The notes: generated by a model from the letters alone, not told the origin. A stretch of DNA of 64,000 nucleotides from Thermoflexus sp. (GCA_020724465.1 DYGX01000004.1:1-64000); one strand, 5' to 3'; counted from the stretch's first letter, positions 43,757 through 53,223 are shown. Numbers and translations are program-made.

Positions 43757-45216
43757 AGGTCCCGCTCCTGCTGGACGACGCGGGGATGCTCGGCGGTCGC
43801 CGTCTTGTCTTGGAGCGCCGGGAACGCCACATAGAAGGTCGAGCCTTCGCCCAGCACGGTATCGAACCACATCCGGCCCCCGTGCAGCACCGCCAGCCGG
43901 TAGGCGATCGCCAGCCCCAGCCCCGGCCCTTTGCGCGGGTCGGCGCGGCGGCCACTGCCCGGCAGAAAGGCGTCAAACACCAGCGCACGCTGGGCCGGCT
44001 CGACGCCGCACCCGGTGTCCGCCACGCTCAGCACAACCTCATTTTGCGCCGCGTCGTACCCGGCCCGGACCGTGATCGAGCCATGATCGGTGAAGGCCAC
44101 CGCATTCTCCAGCAATTTCTCCAAAATCTGGTGGATGCGCATCTCGTCCACCCAGACCGGCGGCAGATCGGGCGCGATCTCGATGATCAGCTCCAGCTCT
44201 TTTGCGATGGCGCGCGGCGCCATCTCGACACAGATTGTCTCGACCAGCGGCGAAATGGCCACGCGGGCGCGCGCCAGTTCCAGCCGCCCCGCCTCGATCT
44301 TGCTCAGGTCCAGCACATCGTTGATCAGGCTGAGCAGGTGGATGCCGTTGCGGTTGATGCGGCGCAGCCGGTCGAGCTGGCGCTCGTTGAGGCCGCCGTA
44401 GGTCCCCGCGATGATCATCTCCGTGTAGCCGATGATCGAATTGAGCGGCGTGCGCAGCTCGTGGGTCATATTGGCGAGAAACTGGCTCTTCAGGCGCGCG
44501 GCTTCCTGAAGCTCGGTGTTTTTGACGATCAGCGCGGCGTTCAGGTCGGCCAGCGGCTTGAAGACCTCGTAGCGCACCAGCGTGCGCCCCATCATGATGA
44601 TGGCAACGGTCACGGCGCTGATGTTGACCGCATAAATGCGCAGCGGGACGGCCAGGCTGTGCAGCACCACGCCCGCCGCCAGCAGACCGATAGGCTGGAC
44701 CAGCGCGCGGCTGCGTGTGGTCCCGTGCCGCCACAGCAGCACCACAATCGCGCCCAGATAGGCGACGGCGGTCAGCACGCCCACCAGCCCGGCGGGCGTC
44801 ATTTCGTGCCCGTACGCGCCGCGGCCAATCAGGCGAATGTCGGTGTACATCTGGCCGGTCGCGCTCAGCGCGACAAACACGCACGCCAGCGGGATGCTGA
44901 ACGCCACCGCCAGACGCCGCACGGGCACCGGCAGCCGGCCAAATGCCAGCGCGAACAGGCTGAGCAGCGTGATCCCGACTGTATAGAGCGCGGTGGCGGA
45001 CTCCAGAAACGGGCGCGGGGCGAGGTCAAAAGGCCAGGCGACCTGCCACAGCAGATCCGTCGCGGCATAGAAGGCGAACACGACCATGCACACGGCAAAT
45101 GCCCGGCCGCGCGGGTGCCGGTCTTGCCAGAGCATGATCGTCGCCAGCGCCAGCGCCGAGAGCAGCAGCGTGACATCGGCCACGATGTTGAGCAGGGCGA
45201 TCGGTCCCAATATCAT
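43753..45216 (-). CDS. Membrane sensor histidine kinase (middle gene of the operon)
   Basis: A 487-residue kinase similar to its downstream neighbour, with about seven membrane segments (about 5-215), HisKA with His252 in THELRTP, and HATPase_c with the N box LLENAVAF, GCGV and GPGLGLAI. The overall match of HisKA regions (QFLA..HELRTPLNSI..Y) with the other two kinases suggests gene duplication. ATG 45216 gives a hydrophobic start; its Shine-Dalgarno site is weak, GGGTCGAGG lying very close. It ends in the ATGA overlap. Confidence 0.9.
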   Translation of the reverse strand: MILGPIALLNIVADVTLLLSALALATIMLWQDRHPRGRAFAVCMVVFAFYAATDLLWQVAWPFDLAPRPFLESATALYTVGITLLSLFALAFGRLPVPVRRLAVAFSIPLACVFVALSATGQMYTDIRLIGRGAYGHEMTPAGLVGVLTAVAYLGAIVVLLWRHGTTRSRALVQPIGLLAAGVVLHSLAVPLRIYAVNISAVTVAIIMMGRTLVRYEVFKPLADLNAALIVKNTELQEAARLKSQFLANMTHELRTPLNSIIGYTEMIIAGTYGGLNERQLDRLRRINRNGIHLLSLINDVLDLSKIEAGRLELARARVAISPLVETICVEMAPRAIAKELELIIEIAPDLPPVWVDEMRIHQILEKLLENAVAFTDHGSITVRAGYDAAQNEVVLSVADTGCGVEPAQRALVFDAFLPGSGRRADPRKGPGLGLAIAYRLAVLHGGRMWFDTVLGEGSTFYVAFPALQDKTATAEHPRVVQQERDL

Positions 45217-45284
45217 CCTCGACCCCGTCACAAGGAAACAGTCTTGGTCGCGGCAGGCGGCCGGGCCGCCCGCTGAAGGGCAGC

Positions 45285-47984
45285 TTAGCACACCTGCTCG
45301 GTGAGCGGCAGGCTGACCGTGAAGCGGCTCCCCTCGCCCGGCGCGCTCTCGACCTGGATGGAACCTCCCATCATCTCGATCAACCGCTTGCTGATCGCCA
45401 GGCCCAGCCCGGTCCCATCGTAGGCGCGCGTGCTGCTGCCATCCGCCTGGCGAAACTCGTCGAAGATGATCGTCTGATCGGCCTCAGCGATACCGATCCC
45501 CGTATCGGCGACGGTAATCGCGAGGCACGACTGCCGCGCCTCATGAAGCGCCTGAGCGCTGACGGTGATATGCCCTTCCGGCGTGAACTTGATCGCGTTG
45601 CTGAGCAGATTGCGGATCACCTGCTGCAACCGCTGCGCATCGACACACACCGGCGGGAGATCGGCGGGAAGATCGGCAACCAGGGCCAGCCCGCGCGCCT
45701 GCGCTTGCGGCTCCATCTCCTGCACGACATCCCGCACCAGGTCAGATACAGAAATGAGCGATGGGGAAAGCGTCATCCGCCCGGCGTCGATCTTGGATAG
45801 ATCGAGCAGGTCGTCGATCAGGTGCAGCAGATGCTGCGCATTGCGCCGGATGCGGTGAACCCGATTGGTCTGCGCTTCGTTGAGCGGGCCGTAGAGGTTA
45901 CTCAGCAGCGCGTCGCTGAACCCGATGATGCTGTTCATCGGCGTCCGCAGTTCGTGGCTGATCGTCGCCAGGAACTGGCTCTTCAGGCGGTTGGCCTGGG
46001 CCAGCTCCTGCGCGCGGCTTTCGAGCTGCTGGAACAGCAGCGCGTTGTCGAAGGCGATCGTTGCCTGGCCGACGAGCGTCTGCGCCAGGCGGATGTCGCT
46101 GGGGGTGAACACGCGGTTGGGTTGGTGATCCGTCCAGTCCACCACGCCGATGACGCGCTCCCCGGCCACCATCGGAAGAACCAACTGGCTCTGCACGCCC
46201 CACTGGTCAAGCAGAGCCTGGGCATCCGGCGCGCTGTCTACCGCGTCGCGATAGACGATCACCGGCGCGCGCGTGCGGATAGCGCGCTCCAGCGCCGGGC
46301 GCGCGCTCAGCGCCAGGATGCGCCCGGACGCCGGCGTGGCATGCGGCGAGGGATGGTCGGGATCGCGGTATGCGGCGCTGATCCGCACTGCGTTTAGCTC
46401 CGGCACATACAACCCGACAACGCAGCTTGAGGTGTTGAGAGCGCGATTCATGTGCTGGACCATCGCCTGAGCCAGCTCGCCGTAGTCCAGGATCGACGCC
46501 AGATCTTGACCGATCTGGTGCACGATTTCCTGCTCAAGCAGGCGGTGCTGCGCCTGGTCGTAGAGGTGCGCGTTCTCCAGCGCGATGCTGATCTGTCGGG
46601 CGAGCGTCTCCATCGCGTCGCGCTCGGTGTCGCTGAACGCGTTGAGGCGCGTGGAGAGCACGGAGATCACGCCGATCGTCTCGTCGCCACGCCGCAGCGG
46701 GATCGCCAGACAGCTCTGCAAGCCGCGCAGTTCGGGCAGATGCAGAAAATCCGGGTCGGTGCGGATATCCGGCACGATCTGGGTCTGGCCGGTCTGCACG
46801 GTGCGGCCCACCACCCCTGCCGCAGCCGGGATCACGAGATCGCTGTCGAGGATCAGGCCGGGCGTGGCGGTCGCGGCGGCGCGCAGGCGCAGCGTCTGGC
46901 GGTCGTCGGAGAGCAGCAGGATGTACACGGCGTCGTGCTCGAACACCTGCAGCATACGCTGAGCGAGCTTGCGCAGCAGCCCCTGGACGTCGAGCGTCGC
47001 GTATAGCTCGCGGCTGACGCGGTTGACCTGGTTGATCAGGTCGGCGCGGCGCACTTCGGTGCGCAGAAAGTGGCCGGTCACCGCGCTGAGCGCGATCTGA
47101 TCCGCGATCGACTGCGCCAGTGCGATAGCGTCCGGGTCAAACGGCTCCGGGCGGTAGCGGACGACGTAGAGCACGCCCAGCGTGCGCCGGCGCGCGTTGA
47201 GCGGGCACGCCAGCGCGTGCGCGTACCCCGCGCCGGCCAGCTCATCCTCGCCCGCGACGCGCGCCGTACCGGTGTGGTACGCATCGACCGGCGCCCCCGG
47301 ACCATCGAGCGCCCAGCTCAGGCCCGTATACGGTTCTTGGGCGGCCGGGCCGGTCGTCTCCTGCACCACCAGCCGGTACCCTTCGTGATCGGGCAGCAGC
47401 AGACACGCCCAATCGCAGTGCAGCAGGCCGGCGGTCTCGCGCATCACCGCCGCCAACTCGTCCAGGGATTCACCCTGAGGCGCCGCGCCAACATTCGCGA
47501 TCCGGTGCAACAGGCGAATTTTGCCCAGCTCGCCCTGCAGCGCAGCCGCCTGGACCGCGTGCAACCGTTCCAGCGAGCGGACATGACGCAACACGTGCAG
47601 TTCGACCGCGATCTGCTCGGCCTGGTGCTCCAGCAGCGCGATCTGCGCGTCGGTGGGCGGCGCCGTCCGGCACGCGCCGAACACCAGCGCGCCGTACAGC
47701 GTCTCCTGGTAGGCGACCGGCAGCCCCACCTGCCAGCAGGTCCCCTCGTGTTCCCAGACCACCGCCCGGCGCTCGGCAGCCTGACCGGCGGCGCCCTCGC
47801 CCGGCCGCGCCGCCTCAACCGCACCCAGAACGGCGTAGGGGACCAGCACGCCCTGCTCCGGCTCGTAGAGCAGCAGACCGCCGTCTTCAAAAGCCATCAC
47901 GCCGCGCAGCGCGCGCAACAGGGCGCGCAGGCGGTTCGCCAGATCCAGGTTGCGTAGGATGGGTGACGCGGTCGGTGCGGCCAT
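45285..47984 (-). CDS. GAF-domain hybrid sensor kinase (first gene of the operon)
   Basis: An 899-residue cytosolic kinase without membrane segments. About four GAF-like domains are stacked (roughly 1-135, 150-300, 320-480 and 495-660), the third and fourth being clearest. HisKA follows with His677 in SHELRTPMNSI, then HATPase_c with NAIKF, GIGI and GTGLGLAI. GAF domains usually bind small ligands or bilins; no bilin-anchor Cys is evident to me. It ends 68 bases before the middle kinase and leads a three-kinase operon. Confidence 0.88.
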   Translation of the reverse strand: MAAPTASPILRNLDLANRLRALLRALRGVMAFEDGGLLLYEPEQGVLVPYAVLGAVEAARPGEGAAGQAAERRAVVWEHEGTCWQVGLPVAYQETLYGALVFGACRTAPPTDAQIALLEHQAEQIAVELHVLRHVRSLERLHAVQAAALQGELGKIRLLHRIANVGAAPQGESLDELAAVMRETAGLLHCDWACLLLPDHEGYRLVVQETTGPAAQEPYTGLSWALDGPGAPVDAYHTGTARVAGEDELAGAGYAHALACPLNARRRTLGVLYVVRYRPEPFDPDAIALAQSIADQIALSAVTGHFLRTEVRRADLINQVNRVSRELYATLDVQGLLRKLAQRMLQVFEHDAVYILLLSDDRQTLRLRAAATATPGLILDSDLVIPAAAGVVGRTVQTGQTQIVPDIRTDPDFLHLPELRGLQSCLAIPLRRGDETIGVISVLSTRLNAFSDTERDAMETLARQISIALENAHLYDQAQHRLLEQEIVHQIGQDLASILDYGELAQAMVQHMNRALNTSSCVVGLYVPELNAVRISAAYRDPDHPSPHATPASGRILALSARPALERAIRTRAPVIVYRDAVDSAPDAQALLDQWGVQSQLVLPMVAGERVIGVVDWTDHQPNRVFTPSDIRLAQTLVGQATIAFDNALLFQQLESRAQELAQANRLKSQFLATISHELRTPMNSIIGFSDALLSNLYGPLNEAQTNRVHRIRRNAQHLLHLIDDLLDLSKIDAGRMTLSPSLISVSDLVRDVVQEMEPQAQARGLALVADLPADLPPVCVDAQRLQQVIRNLLSNAIKFTPEGHITVSAQALHEARQSCLAITVADTGIGIAEADQTIIFDEFRQADGSSTRAYDGTGLGLAISKRLIEMMGGSIQVESAPGEGSRFTVSLPLTEQVC

Positions 47985-48090
47985 GAGTTCTATCGGTGCG
48001 TCCGTAAGCGAACGCCTAGTAAAACACGCGAGTTGAGTCAGTTATCGGCAAACGCGCCTGCTTTGGCAACCGGGCGCGCCGTGCGCCAGT

Positions 48091-48639
48091 CTACACCATT
48101 TCGGGCGGGAACTTCTTCTTGTAGCGTTCGATGGACTGTGTGATCACACGGCGTGCGGCCTCGGCGTCATCCCAGCCCTTGGCCGTCACCTGGATGCCCT
48201 GAAGCTGTTTGTACGTCTGGAAGAAGTGAGCAATTTCGCTCAGGAAGTGCTTGGGTACGTCGGTGATGTCCTGATACTCGTTGAAGAGGGGGTCCGTCGT
48301 TGGCACGGCCAGGATCTTATCATCCGGATCGCCGCGATCGATCATGTGGAAGATGGCGATCGGGCGGGCCTCGATCACGCAGCCGGCGAAGGTCGGCTCG
48401 GTCACAATCACCAGAATGTCGAGCGGGTCTCCGTCCTCAGCGTATGTCTGGGGGATCAGGCCGTAATCGCTGGGGTAGTGCATCGAGCTATAGACGACCC
48501 GATCGAGCTTGATCACCCCCGCAACCTTGCTGTACTCGTATTTGTTGCGGCTTCCTTTGGGGATCTCAACGATGCAATAAACCGCGTCCGGCACGTTCGG
48601 ACCCGGCGGAAGCGAGTGCCACAGATTGCGTGTCTGCAT
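48091..48639 (-). CDS. ppa: Inorganic pyrophosphatase (family I)
   Basis: A 182-residue soluble enzyme that hydrolyses pyrophosphate and so drives biosynthesis. The family I signature DGDPLDILV (about 69-77) carries three metal-binding Asp residues, and the upstream [12 protein letters not shown] (about 25-36) and YPSDYG segments are intact. Length is typical. The ATG at 48639 has a CAGGAG site 12 bases upstream. On the minus strand TACAAT (48719-48714) is a likely -10. Confidence 0.96.
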   Translation of the reverse strand: MQTRNLWHSLPPGPNVPDAVYCIVEIPKGSRNKYEYSKVAGVIKLDRVVYSSMHYPSDYGLIPQTYAEDGDPLDILVIVTEPTFAGCVIEARPIAIFHMIDRGDPDDKILAVPTTDPLFNEYQDITDVPKHFLSEIAHFFQTYKQLQGIQVTAKGWDDAEAARRVITQSIERYKKKFPPEMV

Positions 48640-48754
48640 GATGGTGTCGTTGTCTCCTGATCGCGCGCCGCTCAGGGCGGCGGATATTAGCCAGGCTGTG
48701 CCCGGTTCACCCTATTGTAACGGATCTTATGGCCGGCCCGGTTACTCCCCGGCG

Positions 48755-49051
48755 CTATGGCTCCGGCGGGCGCGGCGGATCTTCGGGGAGATCATCACGC
48801 GAAGCGATGTCCGGCGGCTCCGGAGCGGGCACAGCCCGCCCTGGTGCAACATTCGGCGGCGGCCCCGACTGGCCGACCAGCAGATCGATGCGTCCGAGGG
48901 CCGTTTCATCGAAGATCACCAGATGACACACGTCGCAGCGCCAGGCGAGCACCCCCGGCACGTGCACCAGCGTCCCGCCGTAGATGTGAATATACGTTCG
49001 CTGTGTCTGGGTCAGCTTGCCGACCCCGCACGCCGGGCAGTAATCCGCCAT
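48755..49051 (-). CDS. YgiT-type zinc-finger protein
   Basis: A 98-residue protein. Two CxxC pairs (CPAC near residue 5 and CDVC near 39) form the YgiT/MqsA-type zinc finger; the C-terminal 35 residues are Pro-rich and acidic with no HTH. In toxin-antitoxin systems this finger is the N-terminal part of MqsA-like antitoxins, but here neither a DNA-binding domain nor a toxin gene adjoins it. It follows lepB by 18 bases and is probably co-transcribed. Confidence 0.8.
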   Translation of the reverse strand: MADYCPACGVGKLTQTQRTYIHIYGGTLVHVPGVLAWRCDVCHLVIFDETALGRIDLLVGQSGPPPNVAPGRAVPAPEPPDIASRDDLPEDPPRPPEP

Positions 49052-49069
49052 GACAGCCGCCCGTCTCGC

Positions 49070-49816
49070 CTAGTGCCCCGCCGGCGCGGTGGCCGGTGTG
49101 GCCGCGAGCATCCCGGACAGCACATTCCCCTGCTCGACCGCTGGACGATCGGTTTCCGCCGGAGGAAGTGTGATCACAGGCAGAGGCACACCGCTGTCGC
49201 GATACGATGGGCGCGTAATAATCGCCCACTCCGACGGCGGCCAGTAGCGAATGAAGGCCCGCCCTATCAGAAGCTCCCGCGCGATCGGGCCGAAATTGTG
49301 CGAATCGCGGCTGGAACTGCGGTTGTCGCCGAGGACAAAATACTCGTCCGGCCCGATCTCCCATGTGCCGTCGCAGACCGTCCCGCGGCAAAAGTTCTGG
49401 ATGTACGGCTCTTCGAGGCGCACACCGTTGATATACACGCGCCCGTTCTGGATGGTGACCGTCTCGCCCGGCAGCCCGATCACGCGCTTGATAAAGTCAT
49501 TATGCGGGTCGGCGGGGTTGTGAAAGACGACCACATCTCCGCGTTGGGGATCGCCCAGCACATACGACAGGCGGCTGACGATGATGAACTGATCCGTATT
49601 GAAGTTGGGCAGCATACTACGCCCATCGACCACAAAGCGCGCGGTCGCCAGATTGACGAAAGCGTAGATCGCCGCGATCAAGACGAACGTCTCGATCAGC
49701 TCGCGCCAGAAGGACCGGCCTTGCCGGATCGCTGGCCGGGGCACGTCGGTCCAGATCTCTTGCGAAGGCGGATAATAGGATGGCGTCGGGTAGGCGCCGG
49801 GCTGTTGGACAGTCAA
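49070..49816 (-). CDS. lepB: Signal peptidase I
   Basis: A 248-residue membrane peptidase that removes signal peptides from exported proteins, such as the secreted proteins in this window. One membrane anchor (about 40-60) precedes the catalytic Ser in GRSMLPNF (near residue 67). The general-base Lys is in FIKRVIGLPG (near 110), and the GDNRSSSRDSH box is at about 163-173. The last 45 residues are Pro/Thr-rich and unusual for the family. The start is TTG at 49816; no ATG fits. The adjoining promoter supports this region. Confidence 0.93.
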   Translation of the reverse strand: MTVQQPGAYPTPSYYPPSQEIWTDVPRPAIRQGRSFWRELIETFVLIAAIYAFVNLATARFVVDGRSMLPNFNTDQFIIVSRLSYVLGDPQRGDVVVFHNPADPHNDFIKRVIGLPGETVTIQNGRVYINGVRLEEPYIQNFCRGTVCDGTWEIGPDEYFVLGDNRSSSRDSHNFGPIARELLIGRAFIRYWPPSEWAIITRPSYRDSGVPLPVITLPPAETDRPAVEQGNVLSGMLAATPATAPAGH

Positions 49817-49866
49817 TGCGCAGACTCTTTGCTTACCTGATTCGTTCGCGTGCGGAGCATACTGCT

Positions 49867-49895
49867 ACTATAGCGCACCCGCCCCGGCACGGCAA
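49867..49895 (-). promoter_or_regulatory. Promoter for lepB
   Basis: On the minus strand TTGCCG (49895-49890) and TATAGT (49872-49867) have a 17-base spacer, about 50 bases before the TTG start. Confidence 0.65.
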
Positions 49896-49933
49896 CAGCG
49901 CCCACCCGACGCCGTCCCGCCGGCTGGGCGCTG

Positions 49934-49962
49934 TTTCTGGTCTGTGCGGAGCAGGGTATGAT
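49934..49962 (+). promoter_or_regulatory. Promoter for the Nudix gene
   Basis: TTTCTG (49934-49939) and TATGAT (49957-49962) are 17 bases apart, 27 bases before the ATG. Confidence 0.5.
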
Positions 49963-49988
49963 CAGCCGTTCCACGAAAGGGACAGGAC

Positions 49989-50429
49989 ATGGACAGGCGC
50001 ACCATCCGGCCAGTGGTGATCGCGATCTTCCACCACGCGGGCCGCATCCTGGTCGAGGCGATTACCGATCCCGCTGATAGCGTGCAGTGCTATCGCCCGC
50101 TCGGCGGCGAGATCGAATTCGGCGAGCACAGCCGGGACGCGCTGATCCGCGAGGTGCGCGAAGAAATCGGCGCCGAGATCACCGCCCTGCGGCTGCTGGG
50201 CATGCTGGAAAACCGCTTTGAGTTCGAGGGACGGCAGCACCACGAGATCGTGTTGGTGTACCAGGCGGCGCTTGTCGATCGCGCGCTGTACAACCACCCT
50301 CTGATCGAGGGGCGCGAAGGCAGCGTGGCGATCCGCGCCGAATGGAAGTCTCTCGACGAGGCCGGCCCTGGCGGCCCGCTGCTCTTTCCCGATGGTCTGC
50401 TCGAGCTGCTGCGGGCGCAGGTCGAATAG
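49989..50429 (+). CDS. Nudix hydrolase
   Basis: A 146-residue hydrolase of nucleoside diphosphate-linked substrates. The Nudix box G-X5-E-X7-REVREE-X-G is intact (about residues 39-61, from GGEIEFGE to EEIGAE), so metal binding and catalysis should be preserved. Substrate unknown. AAAGGGACAGG lies just upstream of the ATG. It may be co-transcribed with the response regulator 71 bases downstream. Confidence 0.9.
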   Translation: MDRRTIRPVVIAIFHHAGRILVEAITDPADSVQCYRPLGGEIEFGEHSRDALIREVREEIGAEITALRLLGMLENRFEFEGRQHHEIVLVYQAALVDRALYNHPLIEGREGSVAIRAEWKSLDEAGPGGPLLFPDGLLELLRAQVE

Positions 50430-50500
50430 GGTTCATGCAGAACCGCGCGCAATACGCTAAGATTGTGGTTGGGGGTGCACGAAAGGAGCAGCAGAGTCTG

Positions 50501-50878
50501 ATGCCGGACAAATTGCCCAAACGAATTCTCGTGGTGGAAGACAACCCGGACAACCGCATTCTGATCACCGACGTCCTGTCGTCCCTGAATTACGAAGTGC
50601 TGGTTGCCATCGACGGCGAAAGCGGCATCGCCCTGGCACAGTCCGAACGGCCGGATCTGATTCTGATGGATCTCTCGCTGCCCAAAATGGACGGGTGGAC
50701 GGCGGCCAGCCAGCTCAAGCAGAACGAGGCGCTGGCGCACATCCCGGTGATCGCGCTGACCGCGCATGCCATGGTCGGCGACCGCGAAAAAGCGCTCAAG
50801 GCTGGCTGCGATGATTACGTGTCCAAGCCCATCGACCTGCGCGAGCTGGCGAGCAAGCTCTCTCACTACCTAGACTGA
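50501..50878 (+). CDS. Single-domain response regulator
   Basis: A 125-residue stand-alone receiver (CheY/DivK-like). Acid pocket Glu13-Asp14, phosphoacceptor Asp57 in LILMDLSLP, the Thr in LTAHA and the Lys in VSKPID are all present. There is no output domain, so it must act by protein-protein contact or phosphorelay. The ATG at 50501 is preceded by GGAGCAGCAG. The next receiver gene begins 40 bases downstream, so they are likely co-transcribed and possibly related by duplication. Confidence 0.9.
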   Translation: MPDKLPKRILVVEDNPDNRILITDVLSSLNYEVLVAIDGESGIALAQSERPDLILMDLSLPKMDGWTAASQLKQNEALAHIPVIALTAHAMVGDREKALKAGCDDYVSKPIDLRELASKLSHYLD

Positions 50879-50918
50879 GCCGGGTTGCTCTCCCGGCCGG
50901 GGCAGGTCCCAGAACCCC

Positions 50919-51989
50919 ATGCCGAGTGTACTGGTTGCCGAAGATAACCGAGACAGCCGCGAGCTGGTCAGCGATATCCTGATCAGCCTGGGCTATACGC
51001 CGGTGCTGGCCGAAAATGGCCGTGTGGCGCTGGAGTTGATCCAGGCGCAGGCGCCCGACCTGGTGATCCTGGACATCAACATGCCCGAAGTCGACGGGTT
51101 CGAGGTCTGCGCCGCGATCAAGCGCAACCCCGCCACCGCGAAAATCCCCGTCATCATGCTGACCGCCCACGCCGACGTGGAATCCCGCGTGACCGGGCTG
51201 GGACTGGGCGCGGACGACTATCTGCCCAAGCCCTTTCATCCCCGCGAGCTGATCGCGCGCATCGAAACCCGCCTGCGCGCCAAAGCGATCACCGACGACC
51301 TGCGCGCCCAGGGCGAAGAGCTGCGTCGCACCTTCGAGCGTTTCGTCGGCCCCGAGATCGTTGAGCAGCTTCTCGAAGACCCGACGCACGTCAAGCTGGG
51401 CGGGGTGGAAACAACGGTCACCGTCCTGTTTGCCGACCTGGAAAACTTCACGCGCGTGGCCGAATACGCCCAGCCCGCCGAGCTGCTCGACGTGCTGAAT
51501 CGCTATCACACGCTGATGGTGCAGCACATCATCGCCAACGGGGGCACGGTCGATAAGTTCCTGGGCGACGGGTTGATGGCCCTCTACAATACGCCCATCC
51601 CCCAGCCCGACCACGCCCTGCGAGCGGTGCGCACGGCGCTGGGCATCCGCGCGGCGCTGGGCGAGTTCTATCGCCAGCTCGACCCGATGTTCCGCCTTAA
51701 CATTAATTTCGGCATCAACACCGGCAAGGCCATTGTGGGCAACGTCGGCGCGCCGGAGATCATGGACTTCACCGCGATCGGAGACACAGTCAACCTCGCC
51801 AGCCGGCTGGAAGGGCTGGCGGCCGGCGACGAGATCACGGTCAGCGAGGAAACCTACCGGCTGGTTGCGGATTGGGTTATTGCCGAACGCGTCGGCCCGC
51901 GCCCGGTACGCGGGCGCGACGAACCGGTCGTAACCTACCTGATTCACGCGCTGCGCGAGCCGGCTCGACGACGTGATATGGAGATCTGA
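50919..51989 (+). CDS. Receiver-coupled class III adenylate/guanylate cyclase
   Basis: A 356-residue protein. The receiver (about 1-120) has phosphoacceptor Asp52 and the Lys in LPKPF. After a helical linker (about 125-160) comes a class III cyclase domain with metal Asp173 in FADLENF and Asp217 in DKFLGDG, and the FTAIGDTVNLASRLE segment. Lys213 at the base-selecting site favours ATP, so cAMP is the likely product. It probably makes cAMP when phosphorylated. Its stop overlaps the MscS start (TGATG), implying coupled translation. Confidence 0.9.
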   Translation: MPSVLVAEDNRDSRELVSDILISLGYTPVLAENGRVALELIQAQAPDLVILDINMPEVDGFEVCAAIKRNPATAKIPVIMLTAHADVESRVTGLGLGADDYLPKPFHPRELIARIETRLRAKAITDDLRAQGEELRRTFERFVGPEIVEQLLEDPTHVKLGGVETTVTVLFADLENFTRVAEYAQPAELLDVLNRYHTLMVQHIIANGGTVDKFLGDGLMALYNTPIPQPDHALRAVRTALGIRAALGEFYRQLDPMFRLNINFGINTGKAIVGNVGAPEIMDFTAIGDTVNLASRLEGLAAGDEITVSEETYRLVADWVIAERVGPRPVRGRDEPVVTYLIHALREPARRRDMEI

Positions 51990-53182
51990 TGAATTTCGAC
52001 TTCGTGGCAGATTCCATCGGTCCACAGGCGGCTGAGACGCTGGAAAAGCTGCTCGCCATCGTCGGCATTCTATTGCTCACCTGGATCGCGCGCAAGCTGC
52101 TGGGGTCCGTGCTGCCCGCGCTGATCCGCAAAATCGCCGCGCGCACCAACAACCGCATCAACGACCGCCTCTATCAGATTTTCCTGCCCCCGCTGCGCTT
52201 CGCGGTCAGCGTGATCGGCATCTGGCTGGCGATTCTGGTCCTCGAGCTGCCGGCGACCGTGCGCGATATCGTCGGGCGACTGATGTCGTCGCTGCTGGCC
52301 ATCGCGCTCTTCTGGGCCGCGTACCGCGCGGTTGAGCTGATGGTGGATCTCGTCTTGCGCCTGGGGCGCCGCACCCTGTACGCCTCGGCGCAGCGCGAGC
52401 AACAGCAGGCCAAGCTCGAAGCGGTGGCGGAGCAGGTGATCAAAGCGCTGATCGTCGTACTGGCGATCATGGTCATCCTCGAAGAATGGGATTATAACGT
52501 CGGCGGGCTGGTGGCCGGGCTGGGCATCGGCGGGCTGGCAGTGGCGCTGGCCGCGCAGGACGCGCTGGCGAACCTGTTCGGGTACCTGATCATCCTGGCA
52601 GACGAGCCGTTTATCGTGGGCGAGTACGTCCTGATCGGCGATGTCGCCGGCACGGTCGAGACCATCGGTTTCCGCAGCACACGGGTGCGCGCGCTCGATC
52701 AATCGCTGGTCAGCGTGCCCAACAAGACCGTGATGAACGCCAACATCACCAACTGGTCGCGCCTGCGCAAGCGCCGGCTCAACATGACGCTGGGGATCGA
52801 GTACAAGAACTCGCCGGAAAAGGTGCTGTCCGTGGTACAGGCCATCCGCGAGATGCTCCAAACACACGAGCTGGTCGAGGCTGATTCGGTTGTCGTGCAG
52901 TTCATAGAGTTCAACAGCAGCTCGCTCGACATCATGATCATCTGCTTTATGAAGACGCCCAACTGGAACGATTTCCAGGCAGCCCGGCAGGATATCAATC
53001 TCAAAATCATGCACATCCTGGCCGAGCGCGACGTTGAGGTGGCCTTCCCAACGCGCACCGTCTATCTGGAACGCGCCGGGCGGCACGAGGCGCAAACCGC
53101 CGAAGAACGACTCCCACCGCCGCAGCCCGAACCGGCCGCACCTCCCGCCAATTCGCCCGTGCCCGGCGACGCCGCCAACTGA
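51989..53182 (+). CDS. MscS-family mechanosensitive channel
   Basis: A 397-residue channel that opens under membrane tension to release osmolytes. About five membrane segments (about 23-45, 65-84, 90-115 and 150-205) lead to the Gly/Ala-rich pore helix GLGIGGLAVALAAQDALANLFG (about 175-195) and the beta domain DVAGTVETIGFRSTRVR. A C-terminal Pro-rich tail (about 365-397) is not part of the family core. It shares one base with the cyclase stop, so the signal and the channel are made together. Confidence 0.93.
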   Translation: MNFDFVADSIGPQAAETLEKLLAIVGILLLTWIARKLLGSVLPALIRKIAARTNNRINDRLYQIFLPPLRFAVSVIGIWLAILVLELPATVRDIVGRLMSSLLAIALFWAAYRAVELMVDLVLRLGRRTLYASAQREQQQAKLEAVAEQVIKALIVVLAIMVILEEWDYNVGGLVAGLGIGGLAVALAAQDALANLFGYLIILADEPFIVGEYVLIGDVAGTVETIGFRSTRVRALDQSLVSVPNKTVMNANITNWSRLRKRRLNMTLGIEYKNSPEKVLSVVQAIREMLQTHELVEADSVVVQFIEFNSSSLDIMIICFMKTPNWNDFQAARQDINLKIMHILAERDVEVAFPTRTVYLERAGRHEAQTAEERLPPPQPEPAAPPANSPVPGDAAN

Positions 53183-53194
53183 CCCCTGGCCGGT

Positions 53195-53223
53195 TTTTCC
53201 ACCCGCGCGGAATCCGCTATCAT
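53195..53223 (+). promoter_or_regulatory. Promoter for the parvulin-type gene
   Basis: TTTTCC (53195-53200) and TATCAT (53218-53223) are 17 bases apart, 50 bases before the ATG at 53273. Confidence 0.4.

Noticed and set aside
48755-49051. A complete MqsR/MqsA toxin-antitoxin module
   Set aside because: There is no toxin gene on either side and no helix-turn-helix in the protein.
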